Assembly (NCBI GenBank): GCA_951812615.1
Contig: CATOSU010000001.1
Coordinates: 1,116,001-1,180,000, forward strand
Source of the DNA: an uncultured Paracoccaceae bacterium
GTDB taxonomy: Bacteria; Pseudomonadota; Alphaproteobacteria; Rhodobacterales; Rhodobacteraceae
DNA length: 64,000 nucleotides
Direction of reading: 5' to 3'
Shown: in pieces, positions 26,846 through 35,650 of the stretch
Layout: every line of letters starts with the position of its first letter
Numbering within the stretch: position 1 is the first letter of the stretch
Notes under the pieces: generated by a model
Databases searched by the model: none
Told to the model about the DNA's origin: nothing
Seen by the model: the letters and a program-made list of their open reading frames with translations, nothing else
Translations under genes and position numbers: made by a program

Positions 26846-26863
26846 TCCAATTATTAGATTGGA
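26846..26863. promoter_or_regulatory. probable LysR-type operator upstream of hyuA
   Basis: TCCAAT (26846-26851) and ATTGGA (26858-26863) are a perfect inverted repeat with a six-base spacer, containing the T-N11-A pattern usual for LysR regulators. It ends one base before the LysR stop codon and stands 52 bp upstream of the hyuA ATG. Confidence 0.5.
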
Positions 26864-27760
26864 TCACGAGGATCGAAATTCCTTATCCTCCACGGCCGCC
26901 AGACCGGCCGCCTGCCGGACGAAACCCGCGGCACGTTCGGCATCGAAACGCGCAGCAAAGCGCAGCGGATCCGGCACCCAGTCATAGGCCAGCCGCCGCA
27001 ACCGCCCCTGCGCCACCGCGCCGGTCACCATCGCTTCGGGCAGGCAGGCCACGCCCATGCCGCCGGCGGTCATCCGCAGGCAGACAGCGAGGTTGCTCGA
27101 CGTGATCCGCCGCACGTCACCGCGCGCCTGCCCGGCCAGATGCCCGGCCAGCTGATCATAAGGGAAAGTGCCGCGGGCATGGGTCAGAACCGCGTGCCGG
27201 GTCAGCGCGCCCAGCGAAAGCGGCCCCTCCGGCAGATCCAGCGCCGGGGCCGCGACCCAGACGAACGGGTATTCGCCCAGCGGCACGACGCCGCTGGTCC
27301 CGCGCTCGAACGGCGCGCTTTGCAGGGTCAGGTCCAGCCCCCGTTCCGCCAACATATCAGTCAGCACCGCGCTGCGGTCCACTGTCAGTTCCAACTGCAC
27401 CGACGGATAGGCCGCCCGCACCCGGCGCAGGAAACCATCAAGCCAGGTCAGCGCAATCATCTCGGTCACGCCCAGTCGCAACACGCCCTCGACCCGGCCC
27501 GCATCCCCGGCCGCCAGCACCAGATCCTCGGTCGCGCGCAGCACGATGCGGGCCCGGGCCAGCACCTCCTCGCCCACCGGGGTCAGCGCCACCGATCCCG
27601 CATCGCGCTGCATCAGCCGCTGGCCCAGCGCGGCCTCCAGCCCGGCCACCCGGGCCGAGATATTCGGCTGCGTGGTGTTCATCCGCTCCGCCGCGCGGCG
27701 AAAACTGCCCAGATCCGCGACCCAGACAAAAGTTTCCAGCTGCTTGAGCGTGACGGTCAA
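26864..27760 (-). CDS. LysR-family transcriptional regulator
   Basis: The protein has an N-terminal winged HTH (LKQLETFVWVADLGSFRRAA, then QPNISARVAGLEAALG) and a LysR substrate-binding domain, about 298 residues. I chose the TTG at 27760, giving MTVTLKQLE as in most family members; the longer frame begins with another TTG inside an intergenic repeat. It lies upstream of and codirectional with the hyuA operon, 69 bp apart, and a T-N11-A palindrome is in that gap. It is therefore the likely regulator of the operon. Confidence 0.87.
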   Translation of the reverse strand: MTVTLKQLETFVWVADLGSFRRAAERMNTTQPNISARVAGLEAALGQRLMQRDAGSVALTPVGEEVLARARIVLRATEDLVLAAGDAGRVEGVLRLGVTEMIALTWLDGFLRRVRAAYPSVQLELTVDRSAVLTDMLAERGLDLTLQSAPFERGTSGVVPLGEYPFVWVAAPALDLPEGPLSLGALTRHAVLTHARGTFPYDQLAGHLAGQARGDVRRITSSNLAVCLRMTAGGMGVACLPEAMVTGAVAQGRLRRLAYDWVPDPLRFAARFDAERAAGFVRQAAGLAAVEDKEFRSS

Positions 27761-27774
27761 GAAAACACCCCGTT

Positions 27775-27823
27775 CTTCATCTTTGTCCAAGTACTCCCGG
27801 GGGTCCGGGGGTGGAACCCCCGG
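27775..27823. repeat. repeat family A, half copy with GC hairpin
   Basis: The right arm of family A (starts CTTCATCTTTG, ends GTACTC) lies at 27775-27796. It is followed by the hairpin CCGGGGGT (27805-27812), loop GGA, ACCCCCGG (27816-27823). The matching left arm is absent. It sits between the LysR start and the SRAP gene end. Confidence 0.7.
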
Positions 27824-27832
27824 CGCCGGCGG

Positions 27833-28489
27833 TCAAACCGGCGCGATCAGCTCCGCGCCCTTCGCCCGGTTCGAATTGACGGCCGGGTCGACCCGGTGCC
27901 AGTCCAGCACATCTTCCGCCCCCGGACGCATCAGCACGGCCGCGCCTTTGCCGGCCTCGCCCAGCCAGAGCGGCCAGTCCCCGGGTTCGAGGATCAGCGG
28001 CATGCGGTGATGCACGGCCGATATCCGGTCATTCGCCGCCGTGGTGACGACCGCACAGGTGGTCTTCGGATCGTCCCTGCCCCAGACCTGCCAGATCCCG
28101 GCAAAGGCGATCGGCGCGCCGTCGCGGCGGAAAATGTACCACGGCAGGCGGTTGCCATCCGCGTCCTTGGTCCATTCGTAAAACCCGGTGGCGACAATCA
28201 GGCAGCGCCGGTCCCGGCAGGCGGATTTGAAGGCGGGTTTTTCCGCGACGGTTTCGGCCCTTGCATTGATCAGCAGCGGCCCGCCGGTTTCGGTTTTGTA
28301 CCAGTGTGGCAAAAACCCCCAGCGCATCGGCAACACCTGCCGGCCGCTCTGCGACGCCCGGACCACATGCACCTGCGTGGTTGGGCAGACATTGTAATTC
28401 GGCACCACGGGCAGGTCGTTTGCCGGGGACGCGGCAAAAAGCCGCGCCATGGCGTCATTGGGCAGGGTGATCGCGAAACGGCCGCACAT
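27833..28489 (-). CDS. SRAP-domain protein (YedK/HMCES family) abasic-site shield
   Basis: The start is fixed by the catalytic Cys2: translation from the ATG at 28489 gives MCGRF, whereas a longer frame would bury the Cys. The active-site set matches E. coli YedK position for position: Cys2, Asn75 (LINARAET), Glu105 (GFYEW) and His160 (AVHHRMP). The protein (218 aa) forms a thiazolidine crosslink with abasic sites in single-stranded DNA and protects replication. It appears to be a single-gene unit. Confidence 0.92.
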   Translation of the reverse strand: MCGRFAITLPNDAMARLFAASPANDLPVVPNYNVCPTTQVHVVRASQSGRQVLPMRWGFLPHWYKTETGGPLLINARAETVAEKPAFKSACRDRRCLIVATGFYEWTKDADGNRLPWYIFRRDGAPIAFAGIWQVWGRDDPKTTCAVVTTAANDRISAVHHRMPLILEPGDWPLWLGEAGKGAAVLMRPGAEDVLDWHRVDPAVNSNRAKGAELIAPV

Positions 28490-28552
28490 AGTCCGAAGCC
28501 TAGTGACACGTTCCGCGAAAGACCAGCACCCGGCTCCGAACCGGCCGGGAAG

Positions 28553-28618
28553 GCGAATTGTCAACAATTCGCAGGCAATTCATCAATGAATTGCCCCACA
28601 AATCGTTGACGATTTGTG
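28553..28618. repeat. three consecutive perfect short palindromes
   Basis: Three unrelated hairpins stand almost end to end. They are GCGAATTGT / ACAATTCGC (28553-28572), GGCAATTCAT / ATGAATTGCC (28574-28595) and CACAAATCGT / ACGATTTGTG (28597-28618). Each has a two-base centre (CA, CA, TG) and perfect arms of 9-10 bp. They fill the gap between the SRAP start and the GST gene end. Confidence 0.75.
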
Positions 28619-28623
28619 CCGCC

Positions 28624-29232
28624 TCAGGCGGCCTGCGGTGCCGGGTTGGCCACGGACCAAGCCTCGAGCGCGGCGAGGCTTGCGAACCAGCGGTTGATAT
28701 TGGCGTAATCCGTCAGCGGATAGTGACAGGCCTCGCGGTAGGCCAGGATCGCCGCGACCGAGATATCCGCCGTGGTCATGGCCCCGCCCACCAGCCAGTC
28801 ACGTCCGTCGAGATGGTCATCCAGAACGGCGGCGTATTTGTGGAAATCCAAGGCCGCGGCGTCCATATCGATGCTGTCCCGTTTGAACAGGTGCCTGCCG
28901 ATGTATTTCGAACAGGCCGGGGTCCAGTGACAGGCTTCCCAGAACTGCCAGCGCAGGATGTCGTACCGGTCCATGGTTGCCGGCCAGAGGTCGCTTTTTG
29001 CTTCGGACGCCATGCGGTTGATGATCGCGTTGGATTCCCAGAGCGTGCTGCCGTCGGTAAATTCCAGCACCGGGATCTTCCCATTCGGGTTCAGCGCCAG
29101 AAACTCCGGCGACTTTTGCGCCCCCTCGGGCAGGTTGACGACCTCCAGCGGCAGGTTCAATCCGGTCAGGTGGTTGACCATCATCGCCTTTTTCGCGTTC
29201 GGCGAGGCAGGAAAAACGTGCAGACTCTTCAT
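28624..29232 (-). CDS. glutathione S-transferase family protein
   Basis: The 202-residue protein has an N-terminal thioredoxin-like domain with the cis-Pro segment NGKIPVLEF and the following DGSTLWESNAI, then an all-helical C-terminal domain with DWLVGGAMTTADIS. It probably conjugates or reduces small electrophiles with glutathione. The start ATG at 29232 has its ribosome site (GGAG) inside the left arm of a 17-bp inverted repeat, which suggests control at this point. Confidence 0.88.
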   Translation of the reverse strand: MKSLHVFPASPNAKKAMMVNHLTGLNLPLEVVNLPEGAQKSPEFLALNPNGKIPVLEFTDGSTLWESNAIINRMASEAKSDLWPATMDRYDILRWQFWEACHWTPACSKYIGRHLFKRDSIDMDAAALDFHKYAAVLDDHLDGRDWLVGGAMTTADISVAAILAYREACHYPLTDYANINRWFASLAALEAWSVANPAPQAA

Positions 29233-29236
29233 GGCA

Positions 29237-29276
29237 GGGCTCCATTAATTAACAATATCGTTAATTAATGGAGCCC
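29237..29276. promoter_or_regulatory. 17-bp perfect inverted repeat over the GST ribosome site
   Basis: GGGCTCCATTAATTAAC (29237-29253) and its exact complement (29260-29276) flank a six-base centre. The element begins 5 bp upstream of the GST start and covers its ribosome-binding sequence. The AT-rich core TTAATTAA resembles operators of dimeric HTH regulators. As RNA it would form a stem hiding the GGAG. Confidence 0.6.
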
Positions 29277-29301
29277 GTCCCTGTCGTCAAGACCCGGCGG
29301 C

Positions 29302-30861
29302 TTACTTCACCGTGATCCGCCCGTCGGTATAGGGCGTGAACGGGCCCTGCGCCGCAAGGAACTCGGCCGTGACATCGGCCAGATCGGGGCCGAAATCATA
29401 AGCGTTTTCAGCGCTGCGGAACATCTTGTAGCCGTCACCGCCATTGCGCACATAGTTGTTGGACACGACGCCATAGGTTTTCGCCGGGTCCAGCGCCGCG
29501 CCGCCGATCATAACGTCGCTGATGCGGCTGCCAGCCGGCTGAGACGCGTCGAAGGCATAGGTCATACCCGCAACCTGCGGGAAGCGCCCGGCGCCGTCCT
29601 CGATCTGGCTGACACCGTTTTCCAGCGCCTCGAGCAGCACCGCACCGGTCACCTGGAAGGTGGACAGCGTGTTCTGGAAGGGCAGCACGGTCAGAACCTC
29701 GCCCATCGTGACCGGCCCTGCGTCAATCGACGCGCGGATGCCGCCGCCGTTCTGGATGGCCACGTCAATGCCCTGATCCCGAACCCGGTCGAGCATGGCG
29801 TCGGCGATAAGCGACCCCATCGAACATTCCTGGCTGCGGCACGCGGCCCGGTCGCCGCCAATCGCTTCGGCCGCTTCGGCGACCACACGGTTGCGGATTT
29901 CGTCCAGCGGTTTGGCGGCCTCGGCAATCCGGGCGACCAAGGCCGGATCCTCGGAAACGGACGCGTCCATGATCAGTGGTTCGCCGGTGGCGGAAGTCAC
30001 GTTGCCGGCGTCGTCGAAGGTCACGTTCAGTTCGCCGAGGAACTTACCATAGGCGTAAGCCTGCACGATGGCGACACCGTTCACCATTGTCGGGTACGGG
30101 CCGGCGGCGCGGTCCGAGGTGTTGGACAGGTAGGTGTTGGAATGCCCGCCGACGATCACATCGACACCGGTGGTGTTGGCGGCCACGACCTGATCGACAC
30201 CGTAGCTGGAATGGCTGAGCACGATGATCTTGTTGACCCCTTCGGCGGTCAGCCGGTCGACCTCACCCTGCACCGCCTGTGACGGGTCGGTGAAGGTGAT
30301 GTTGGGTCCGGGGCTGGCAAGCTCGTCCGTGTCCTGCGGGGTCAGCCCGATGAAGCCCAGCTTTTCGCCACCCACTTCGATCACGGTCGATTTCTGCAGA
30401 ACACCGGCCAGCAGGTCCTCGCCGCTCACATCCGCGTTCGACATCAGCACCGGGAAATCCACGGCGTCCATGAACCCGCGCAGCACTTCGGGGCCGTCGT
30501 CAAATTCGTGGTTGCCCACGGTCATTGCGTCATAGCCGAGATTGTTCATCATCTCGGCGGCGAGCTTGCCCTTGTAACAGGTATAAAACAGCGTGCCCTG
30601 GAACTGGTCCCCGCCATCGACGAGGATCGAGTTTCCGGCCCGTGCACGGGCGTCGGCAATCGCCGTGGCCAGACGGGCCGTGCCGCCAAAGCACTTGCCC
30701 TCGGTGTTATCCTCAGGCTTGCAGCCGCTGTCATACTTGTTGATCGGCTCGAACCGGGCGTGGAAGTCATTGGTGTGCAATATCGTGAGTTTGTAGTCGG
30801 CAGCAGCGACACCGGCGGTCAGACAGAGCGCGGCAGCTGACATCAGAAAGCGTGTTATCAT
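29302..30861 (-). CDS. periplasmic bifunctional metallophosphatase / 5'-nucleotidase
   Basis: From the ATG at 30861 the protein (519 aa) begins with a signal peptide (MITRFLMSAAALCLTAGVAAA). The metallophosphatase domain follows, with TILHTNDFHARF, GGDQFQGT, GNHEFDDG, SHSSYG and GGHSNT. The C-terminal 5'-nucleotidase domain has NGGGIR and NYVRNGGDGY. UshA-like enzymes hydrolyse nucleotides or UDP-sugars in the periplasm. A longer open frame upstream of 30861 lacks coding character and would hide the signal peptide. Confidence 0.92.
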   Translation of the reverse strand: MITRFLMSAAALCLTAGVAAADYKLTILHTNDFHARFEPINKYDSGCKPEDNTEGKCFGGTARLATAIADARARAGNSILVDGGDQFQGTLFYTCYKGKLAAEMMNNLGYDAMTVGNHEFDDGPEVLRGFMDAVDFPVLMSNADVSGEDLLAGVLQKSTVIEVGGEKLGFIGLTPQDTDELASPGPNITFTDPSQAVQGEVDRLTAEGVNKIIVLSHSSYGVDQVVAANTTGVDVIVGGHSNTYLSNTSDRAAGPYPTMVNGVAIVQAYAYGKFLGELNVTFDDAGNVTSATGEPLIMDASVSEDPALVARIAEAAKPLDEIRNRVVAEAAEAIGGDRAACRSQECSMGSLIADAMLDRVRDQGIDVAIQNGGGIRASIDAGPVTMGEVLTVLPFQNTLSTFQVTGAVLLEALENGVSQIEDGAGRFPQVAGMTYAFDASQPAGSRISDVMIGGAALDPAKTYGVVSNNYVRNGGDGYKMFRSAENAYDFGPDLADVTAEFLAAQGPFTPYTDGRITVK

Positions 30862-30981
30862 GGCTATTCTCCCAGATTGGATAGCGCCATGGTGCGCCTG
30901 TTTCCGCGGCGTGTCAAAGCCCAGTTGCGCGACATCAACATCCGGCTTGACCGGCCCGGCCCGGCGGGGCATCAGGCCGCC

Positions 30982-31320
30982 ATGCTGATCTATAAAATCC
31001 TCCGCGCCGGGGAATGGCGCGACCTGCAGGACCGGGGTGAAACCACCGGTGCACCGATCGATGTCACGGACGGGTTCGTGCATTTTTCCACCGCCGTGCA
31101 GGCGGCGGAAACCGCGGCCAAACACTTTACCGGTGCCGACGGGCTGATGCTGCTGGCGCTGGAGGCCGACACGCTGGGCGACGCCCTGAAATGGGAGCCG
31201 TCGCGCGGCGGGGCGCTGTTTCCGCATCTGTACGGGCGGTTGCGGCTGTCGGACGTGATCTGGGCCGAGCCTCTGCCGCTGCAGGACGGGCAGCACGTCT
31301 TTCCGGATCGCATGACATGA
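30982..31320 (+). CDS. DUF952 domain protein
   Basis: The ATG at 30982 gives a 112-residue protein with the DUF952 pattern: [12 protein letters not shown] at the start, [16 protein letters not shown] near 24-39 and [11 protein letters not shown] near 80. Function of the family is unknown. It overlaps pyrD by 4 nt, so it is co-translated with pyrimidine synthesis. An upstream TTG at 30877 would add 35 residues that do not belong to the family. Confidence 0.88.
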   Translation: MLIYKILRAGEWRDLQDRGETTGAPIDVTDGFVHFSTAVQAAETAAKHFTGADGLMLLALEADTLGDALKWEPSRGGALFPHLYGRLRLSDVIWAEPLPLQDGQHVFPDRMT

Positions 31321-32375
31321 CACCGCTGGAACGGATCGGGCTGGGCGCGCTTTTGCGGATCGACCCCGAAACCGCGCACGGGCTGGCGATACGGGCGTTG
31401 CGGATGGGGCTGTTGCCGCGGCCCGGACCGGTGACCTCCGACCGGCTGCGGACGCGGGTGGCCGGGCTGGACCTGCCGAACCCGGTGGGGCTGGCGGCGG
31501 GGTTCGACAAAAACGCGACCGCGCTTGCCCCGCTGTCGCAGAGCGGATTTGGGTTTATCGAGGTGGGCGCGGCCACGCCGCGGCCACAGCCGGGGAACCC
31601 GCGGCCACGGCTGTTCCGGCTGATGCAGGACCGGGCGGCGATCAACCGGTTCGGATTCAACAATGACGGAATGGCGGCCATCGCCGCGCGGCTGGCGGCG
31701 CGGCCGCGGGATGCCGTGATCGGCCTGAACCTCGGGGCAAACAAGGACAGCGCCGACCGGGTGGCGGATTATGTGCAGGTGCTGACGCTCTGTGCGACGC
31801 ATCTGGATTTTGCCACGGTCAACGTGTCCTCGCCGAATACCGAGAAGCTGCGCGACCTGCAGGGCAAGGCGGCGCTGGCCGGGTTGCTGGGCACGGTGAT
31901 GGAGGCCCGGGCCGGGCTGAGCCGCCCGGTGCCGGTGTTCCTGAAGATCGCGCCGGACTTAAGTGCGGCTGAACTGGAGGACGTATCTGAAGTGGCACTG
32001 ACCACAAAGGTTGACGCGGTGATTGCCACCAACACCACGCTGGACCGGACCGGGCTGCGCGATCCTCAGGCGGGGGAGGCGGGCGGATTGTCCGGCGCGC
32101 CGCTTTTTGAAAAATCCACCCGGGTTCTGGCGCGCCTGCACAAGCTGACCGATGGCGCGGTGCCGCTGATCGGGGTGGGCGGGATCTCAAACGCGGAACA
32201 GGCCTATGCCAAGATCACCGCGGGCGCGAGCGCGGTGCAGCTGTACACGGCGCTAGTTTATGGCGGTCTGTCGCTGGCGGCAGAGATCGCGCAGGGTCTG
32301 GACGCGCTGTTGGCGCGGGACGGGCTGGCACATGTAGAGGATGCCGTCGGGCTGAAACGGGAGGACTGGCTTTGA
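31317..32375 (+). CDS. pyrD: dihydroorotate dehydrogenase (quinone), class 2
   Basis: The 352-residue protein has the class 2 N-terminal extension followed by the FMN barrel: [36 protein letters not shown], the catalytic Ser in VNVSSPNT, and LIGVGGISN for the phosphate site. It oxidises dihydroorotate at the inner membrane with quinone as acceptor. It overlaps the DUF952 gene upstream and the ArsC-like gene downstream, each by 4 nt. Confidence 0.95.
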   Translation: MTPLERIGLGALLRIDPETAHGLAIRALRMGLLPRPGPVTSDRLRTRVAGLDLPNPVGLAAGFDKNATALAPLSQSGFGFIEVGAATPRPQPGNPRPRLFRLMQDRAAINRFGFNNDGMAAIAARLAARPRDAVIGLNLGANKDSADRVADYVQVLTLCATHLDFATVNVSSPNTEKLRDLQGKAALAGLLGTVMEARAGLSRPVPVFLKIAPDLSAAELEDVSEVALTTKVDAVIATNTTLDRTGLRDPQAGEAGGLSGAPLFEKSTRVLARLHKLTDGAVPLIGVGGISNAEQAYAKITAGASAVQLYTALVYGGLSLAAEIAQGLDALLARDGLAHVEDAVGLKREDWL

Positions 32376-32728
32376 TCGAATACTGGCACAATCCGCGCTG
32401 CTCCAAATCGCGGCAGGCACTGGCGCTGCTCGAGGAGAGCGGGCAGAACCTGCGCGTGCGCCGCTACCTTGAAGACGCGCCCACCGCCGACGAGTTGCGG
32501 GCCGTGCGCGAGGCGATGGGAACCCCCCCGGTGAAGGGGATGATGCGCAAGGGCGAAAAGGTATTCCGGGAGCTTGGGCTGAGCGCTGCAGAAGACGACG
32601 ATGCGCTGATCGAGGCGATGGTTGCGCACCCGATCCTGATCGAGCGGCCCGTTGCCATCGCCGGGGATCGCGCGGTAATCGGACGGCCGCCGGAACGGGT
32701 TCTGGAGCTGATTTCACCGCAAAAGTAA
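32372..32728 (+). CDS. ArsC/Spx/YffB-family protein (arsenate reductase-like)
   Basis: The 118-residue thioredoxin-fold protein has the active Cys at residue 10 in [11 protein letters not shown] and the cis-Pro Arg region IERPVAI. Length fits the ArsC family. The start is a TTG overlapping the pyrD stop. The genomic setting (pyrimidine gene, no ars operon) makes arsenic detoxification unproven; a general glutaredoxin-dependent reductase is as likely. Confidence 0.85.
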   Translation: MIEYWHNPRCSKSRQALALLEESGQNLRVRRYLEDAPTADELRAVREAMGTPPVKGMMRKGEKVFRELGLSAAEDDDALIEAMVAHPILIERPVAIAGDRAVIGRPPERVLELISPQK

Positions 32729-32789
32729 TCCACATCGTTTCCACAGGCTAACCGGTTGAATCTTTGGCCATGGCCGATGCTGATCCGAT

Positions 32790-32817
32790 ACTTTAACGGG
32801 CAGATCCGTGTTAAAGT
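32790..32817. terminator. inverted repeat between convergent ArsC-like and MATE genes
   Basis: ACTTTAAC (32790-32797) pairs with GTTAAAGT (32810-32817) through a loop that can extend by two more G-C pairs with a bulge. It lies between two convergent genes and could end both transcripts. There is no long T run, so confidence is moderate. Confidence 0.4.
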
Positions 32818-32823
32818 GATACG

Positions 32824-34155
32824 TTACTTTGACTTTGCCGGCTGGGCCGATGCCTCGAGCGCCGGGTATTTCACGCCCAGCGACACGCTGCGCGCAACGG
32901 AGGATACCAACAGGGATATCCACAGTCCGTGATTGCCAAATATCGGCAAAAATACAGCCAGTGAAAGCAGATAGACCAAGAAGCTGACCGCCATCATGTT
33001 GCGCATGTCGCGCGACCGGGTGGCGCCGATGAAGATCCCGTCGAGCATGAAGGCGATACAGCCGGGAATCGCGGCCAGAGCGACGTAAATCAGGTAGATC
33101 CGGGCGGTGTTCTGCACCTCGACGGATTTCGTCATGGTTTCAACCAATTCCATCCCGAAGACGGCGATTACAGCCGCCATCAGCACCGAAACGGCCAGCG
33201 CCCAGCCGCTGCTGAGAATGGCCGAGCGGCGCAGCATGGCGCGGTCTTTCGCACCGACCGCCTGACCGATCAGCGCCTCGGCGGCAAAGGCGAAACCATC
33301 GAGCGCGAAGGCGAGCACGATCACGAATTGCTTGAGCACCTGATTGGCCGCCAGCGTGACATCGCCATAGCGCGCACCGAGAAACAGGAAGGAGACAAAG
33401 ATCGCTTCCAGCAGCAGCGACCGGACCAGAATGTCAGAGTTGAGCGTCAGGATATAGCGCCAGCGTGCCCGGTCGAAAATCCGCGGCCAGTTGCGCCAGC
33501 CCGGTTCCCCGAACACCGGCCGGCACAGCCAGAGGCCCAGCGCCAGCCCGCTCCATTCAGCGAGGAAGGTGGCAATGGCAACCCCGTTCACGCCCCAGCC
33601 GAGGCCAAGCACGAACCACAGGTCCAGCAGGATGTTCAGACCATTCATCCAGATTTGCAGGATCAGCACCGCGCGGGTGCGTTCCTGCGCGATCAGCCAA
33701 CCGGTGATCCCGTAGAGCGCGATGGCCGCCGGGGCAGACCAGATCCGGATGGCGACGTACCCGGCCGCCAGCGTTTCAACCTCGGGCGAGGCCGGGGCGA
33801 CGCGGAAACTGAGCGCGATGATCGGCCATTGCAGCAGGATCAGCAGCACACCGCCGCCGATCCCGATCAGCAGGGCACGCGTCAGCAGGGCTGCGACCTC
33901 GTCGCTGTCCCCTGCCCCGCGGGCCTGTCCGGTCATCCCGACAGTGCCCATCCGCAGAAAGCCGAAGGCCCAGTAGAAGGTCGACAGGATGGTGGCACCG
34001 ATACCGACCGCGCCGATCGGGGCGGCGGCGCCGAGCTGCCCGACAACGCCGGTATCGACGATGCCCAGCAGCGGCACGGTGATGTTCGCCAGAACGATGG
34101 GCAGGGCGATGTTCAGGACGCGCCGGTGCGAGACCTGCGATGTCGCGTCACGCAC
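32824..34155 (-). CDS. MATE-family efflux transporter
   Basis: The 443-residue protein has twelve membrane segments and two repeated halves with MATE features (PLLGIVDTGVVGQLG near 24-38, GFAFAAEALIGQAVGAKD in the second half). It is a Na+ or H+ coupled exporter of organic cations or drugs. The start is a GTG at 34155 overlapping the upstream thioesterase gene by 8 nt, implying coupled translation; substrate unknown. Confidence 0.9.
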   Translation of the reverse strand: MRDATSQVSHRRVLNIALPIVLANITVPLLGIVDTGVVGQLGAAAPIGAVGIGATILSTFYWAFGFLRMGTVGMTGQARGAGDSDEVAALLTRALLIGIGGGVLLILLQWPIIALSFRVAPASPEVETLAAGYVAIRIWSAPAAIALYGITGWLIAQERTRAVLILQIWMNGLNILLDLWFVLGLGWGVNGVAIATFLAEWSGLALGLWLCRPVFGEPGWRNWPRIFDRARWRYILTLNSDILVRSLLLEAIFVSFLFLGARYGDVTLAANQVLKQFVIVLAFALDGFAFAAEALIGQAVGAKDRAMLRRSAILSSGWALAVSVLMAAVIAVFGMELVETMTKSVEVQNTARIYLIYVALAAIPGCIAFMLDGIFIGATRSRDMRNMMAVSFLVYLLSLAVFLPIFGNHGLWISLLVSSVARSVSLGVKYPALEASAQPAKSK

Positions 34156-34669
34156 CCGCGAGCGCCCCGCGGCTGGGCATCAGGAAATGCCCGGTGGCCT
34201 GCGCGAACATGCGGTCGCGGTTGTCCTGCCAACCTTCGACATGCACGGACGCATAGCGCCGGCCGGCCCGGCTGACCCGGGCCCGGGCATAGGCATCGCG
34301 CGGCAGGCCGGAGCGCAGGTAGTCGACGGTGAAATCGATGGTGCGCGGCAGGCGCGGCAGGTTGCCGTCGCGGATCTGCTGCACGTCGATGGCGCCGCTT
34401 TCGATGTCTTCCCACATCGACACCCAGCTGAGCGTTATGATCGCGGTGATTTCCAGAAAGGACGCTGTCACCCCGCCATGCAGGGCCGGCAGCATTGGGT
34501 TGCCGATCAGCTTGTCATCATACGGCAGCACGGCGGTCAGTTCGTCGCCGCGCCGGTCGAACTCCACCCCGAGGAACCGGATATAGGGAACGCCGTGCAG
34601 GATGGCATTCAGCGCACCGTCGCGGCGTTCCTTGACGACCTGTACGGGATCGGGACGTTTTCGGGCCAT
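34148..34669 (-). CDS. PaaI-family hotdog thioesterase
   Basis: From the ATG at 34669 the 173-residue protein contains the hotdog-fold segment LPALHGGVTASFLE with the catalytic Gly/Asp-type helix, followed by DFTVDYLRSG. It is a PaaI-like acyl-CoA thioesterase. One base separates it from the end of a second thioesterase gene upstream, and it overlaps the MATE gene by 8 nt, so the three are an operon. The two thioesterases are only distantly alike. Confidence 0.87.
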   Translation of the reverse strand: MARKRPDPVQVVKERRDGALNAILHGVPYIRFLGVEFDRRGDELTAVLPYDDKLIGNPMLPALHGGVTASFLEITAIITLSWVSMWEDIESGAIDVQQIRDGNLPRLPRTIDFTVDYLRSGLPRDAYARARVSRAGRRYASVHVEGWQDNRDRMFAQATGHFLMPSRGALAGA

Positions 34670-34670
34670 C

Positions 34671-35090
34671 TCAGCGCTCCACAGTGAAAGAGCCGGTGGC
34701 CATGGCAACCGGGTGTTCGGTGTCGTCATCGGTGGCAACGGCCCGCACGAAGGCCACGTTGCGCCCGACATGGTAGCAGGTGGCGGTGGTGGTGATGGTC
34801 TGGCCCGGGGCCGCGGCCCGCATGTAGTCGATCCGCAGATCGATGGTGGCGGTCAGCGACGGGGAGGACGGGTGGCACATCACGGCGGCACCACAGCAGG
34901 TATCCATCGCCGCGGAAACCGCGCCTCCATGCACGATCCCCTTGTCGGGATCACCGACGATGTCCTTTGAATAGGGCAGGCCCATCACGGCAACGCCGTC
35001 GCCGATTGATTCGAGCGTCAGGCCCAGCGCGTGGGCATATGGAACGACCGAGAGGAAATTGCGGGCAATGGTTGTCTTGTCGACCATCAT
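34671..35090 (-). CDS. PaaI-family hotdog thioesterase
   Basis: The 139-residue protein has the motif GIVHGGAVSAAMDTCCG and the following strand segment TIDLRIDYMRAA, both typical for PaaI/YigI-like acyl-CoA thioesterases. It is the first gene of a reverse-strand operon with another thioesterase and a MATE exporter, divergent from the first MerR gene 114 bp away. The substrate is unknown. Confidence 0.87.
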   Translation of the reverse strand: MMVDKTTIARNFLSVVPYAHALGLTLESIGDGVAVMGLPYSKDIVGDPDKGIVHGGAVSAAMDTCCGAAVMCHPSSPSLTATIDLRIDYMRAAAPGQTITTTATCYHVGRNVAFVRAVATDDDTEHPVAMATGSFTVER

Positions 35091-35204
35091 GGGCTCCGGG
35101 CTGCGGGTGTTCCGCCTTTATGAGTCCAGGCGGCGGTGAGGTGCAAGACCGGCTGTTGCGCTCGGGTGCATGACCTCCTAACCTTTTGCCGGAGGAGCAG
35201 CGAA

Positions 35205-35573
35205 ATGACCGATGACCGCATTTCTTTCAAAGAGATGTGTGCGGAGTTCGAGGTAACACCCCGAACCCTCCGCTATTACGAATATATTGAATTGTTGCAG
35301 CCGGACCGCGAAGGCCGTGCGCGGTTTTACGGCCCGCGCGAACGGGCCCGGATGAAGCTGATTCTGCGGGGCCGCAAATACGGGTTCCAGCTGGAAGAGA
35401 TCCGGCAGTGGCTGCTGATCTACGAAAACGAAGGCAACGAAGCGCAGATGCAGACTTTTGTCGAAATGGCGGACCGTCAGATGGCCGAGCTGGAAAAGCA
35501 GCGTGACCAGATCACCGAGGCGATTGACGAGCTGAAGTCCCTGCGCGCACAAACCGCCTCCAGCCTGAGCTGA
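35205..35573 (+). CDS. MerR-family transcriptional regulator (copy 1)
   Basis: The ATG at 35205 follows a good GGAGGAG site and gives 122 residues. The N-terminal MerR winged HTH reads FKEMCAEFEVTPRTLRYYE with wing residues RFYGPRERARMKLILRG. A long coiled-coil dimerisation helix ends the protein. No metal-binding Cys residues are present, so it is not a metal sensor. It is paralogous to the second MerR gene 207 bp downstream and leads a beta-oxidation gene cluster. Confidence 0.9.
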   Translation: MTDDRISFKEMCAEFEVTPRTLRYYEYIELLQPDREGRARFYGPRERARMKLILRGRKYGFQLEEIRQWLLIYENEGNEAQMQTFVEMADRQMAELEKQRDQITEAIDELKSLRAQTASSLS

Positions 35574-35650
35574 CGCGCCGGCACCGGACGGGAAACCGGG
35601 CCCGGAAACGGCCCTGCCCCCCGAAATTGGCAAGTTTACCTTCGATGAAG

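Noticed and set aside
25091-26857. 588-codon forward open frame opposite hyuA
   Set aside because: Antisense shadow; the composition is typical of one and no motif is found.
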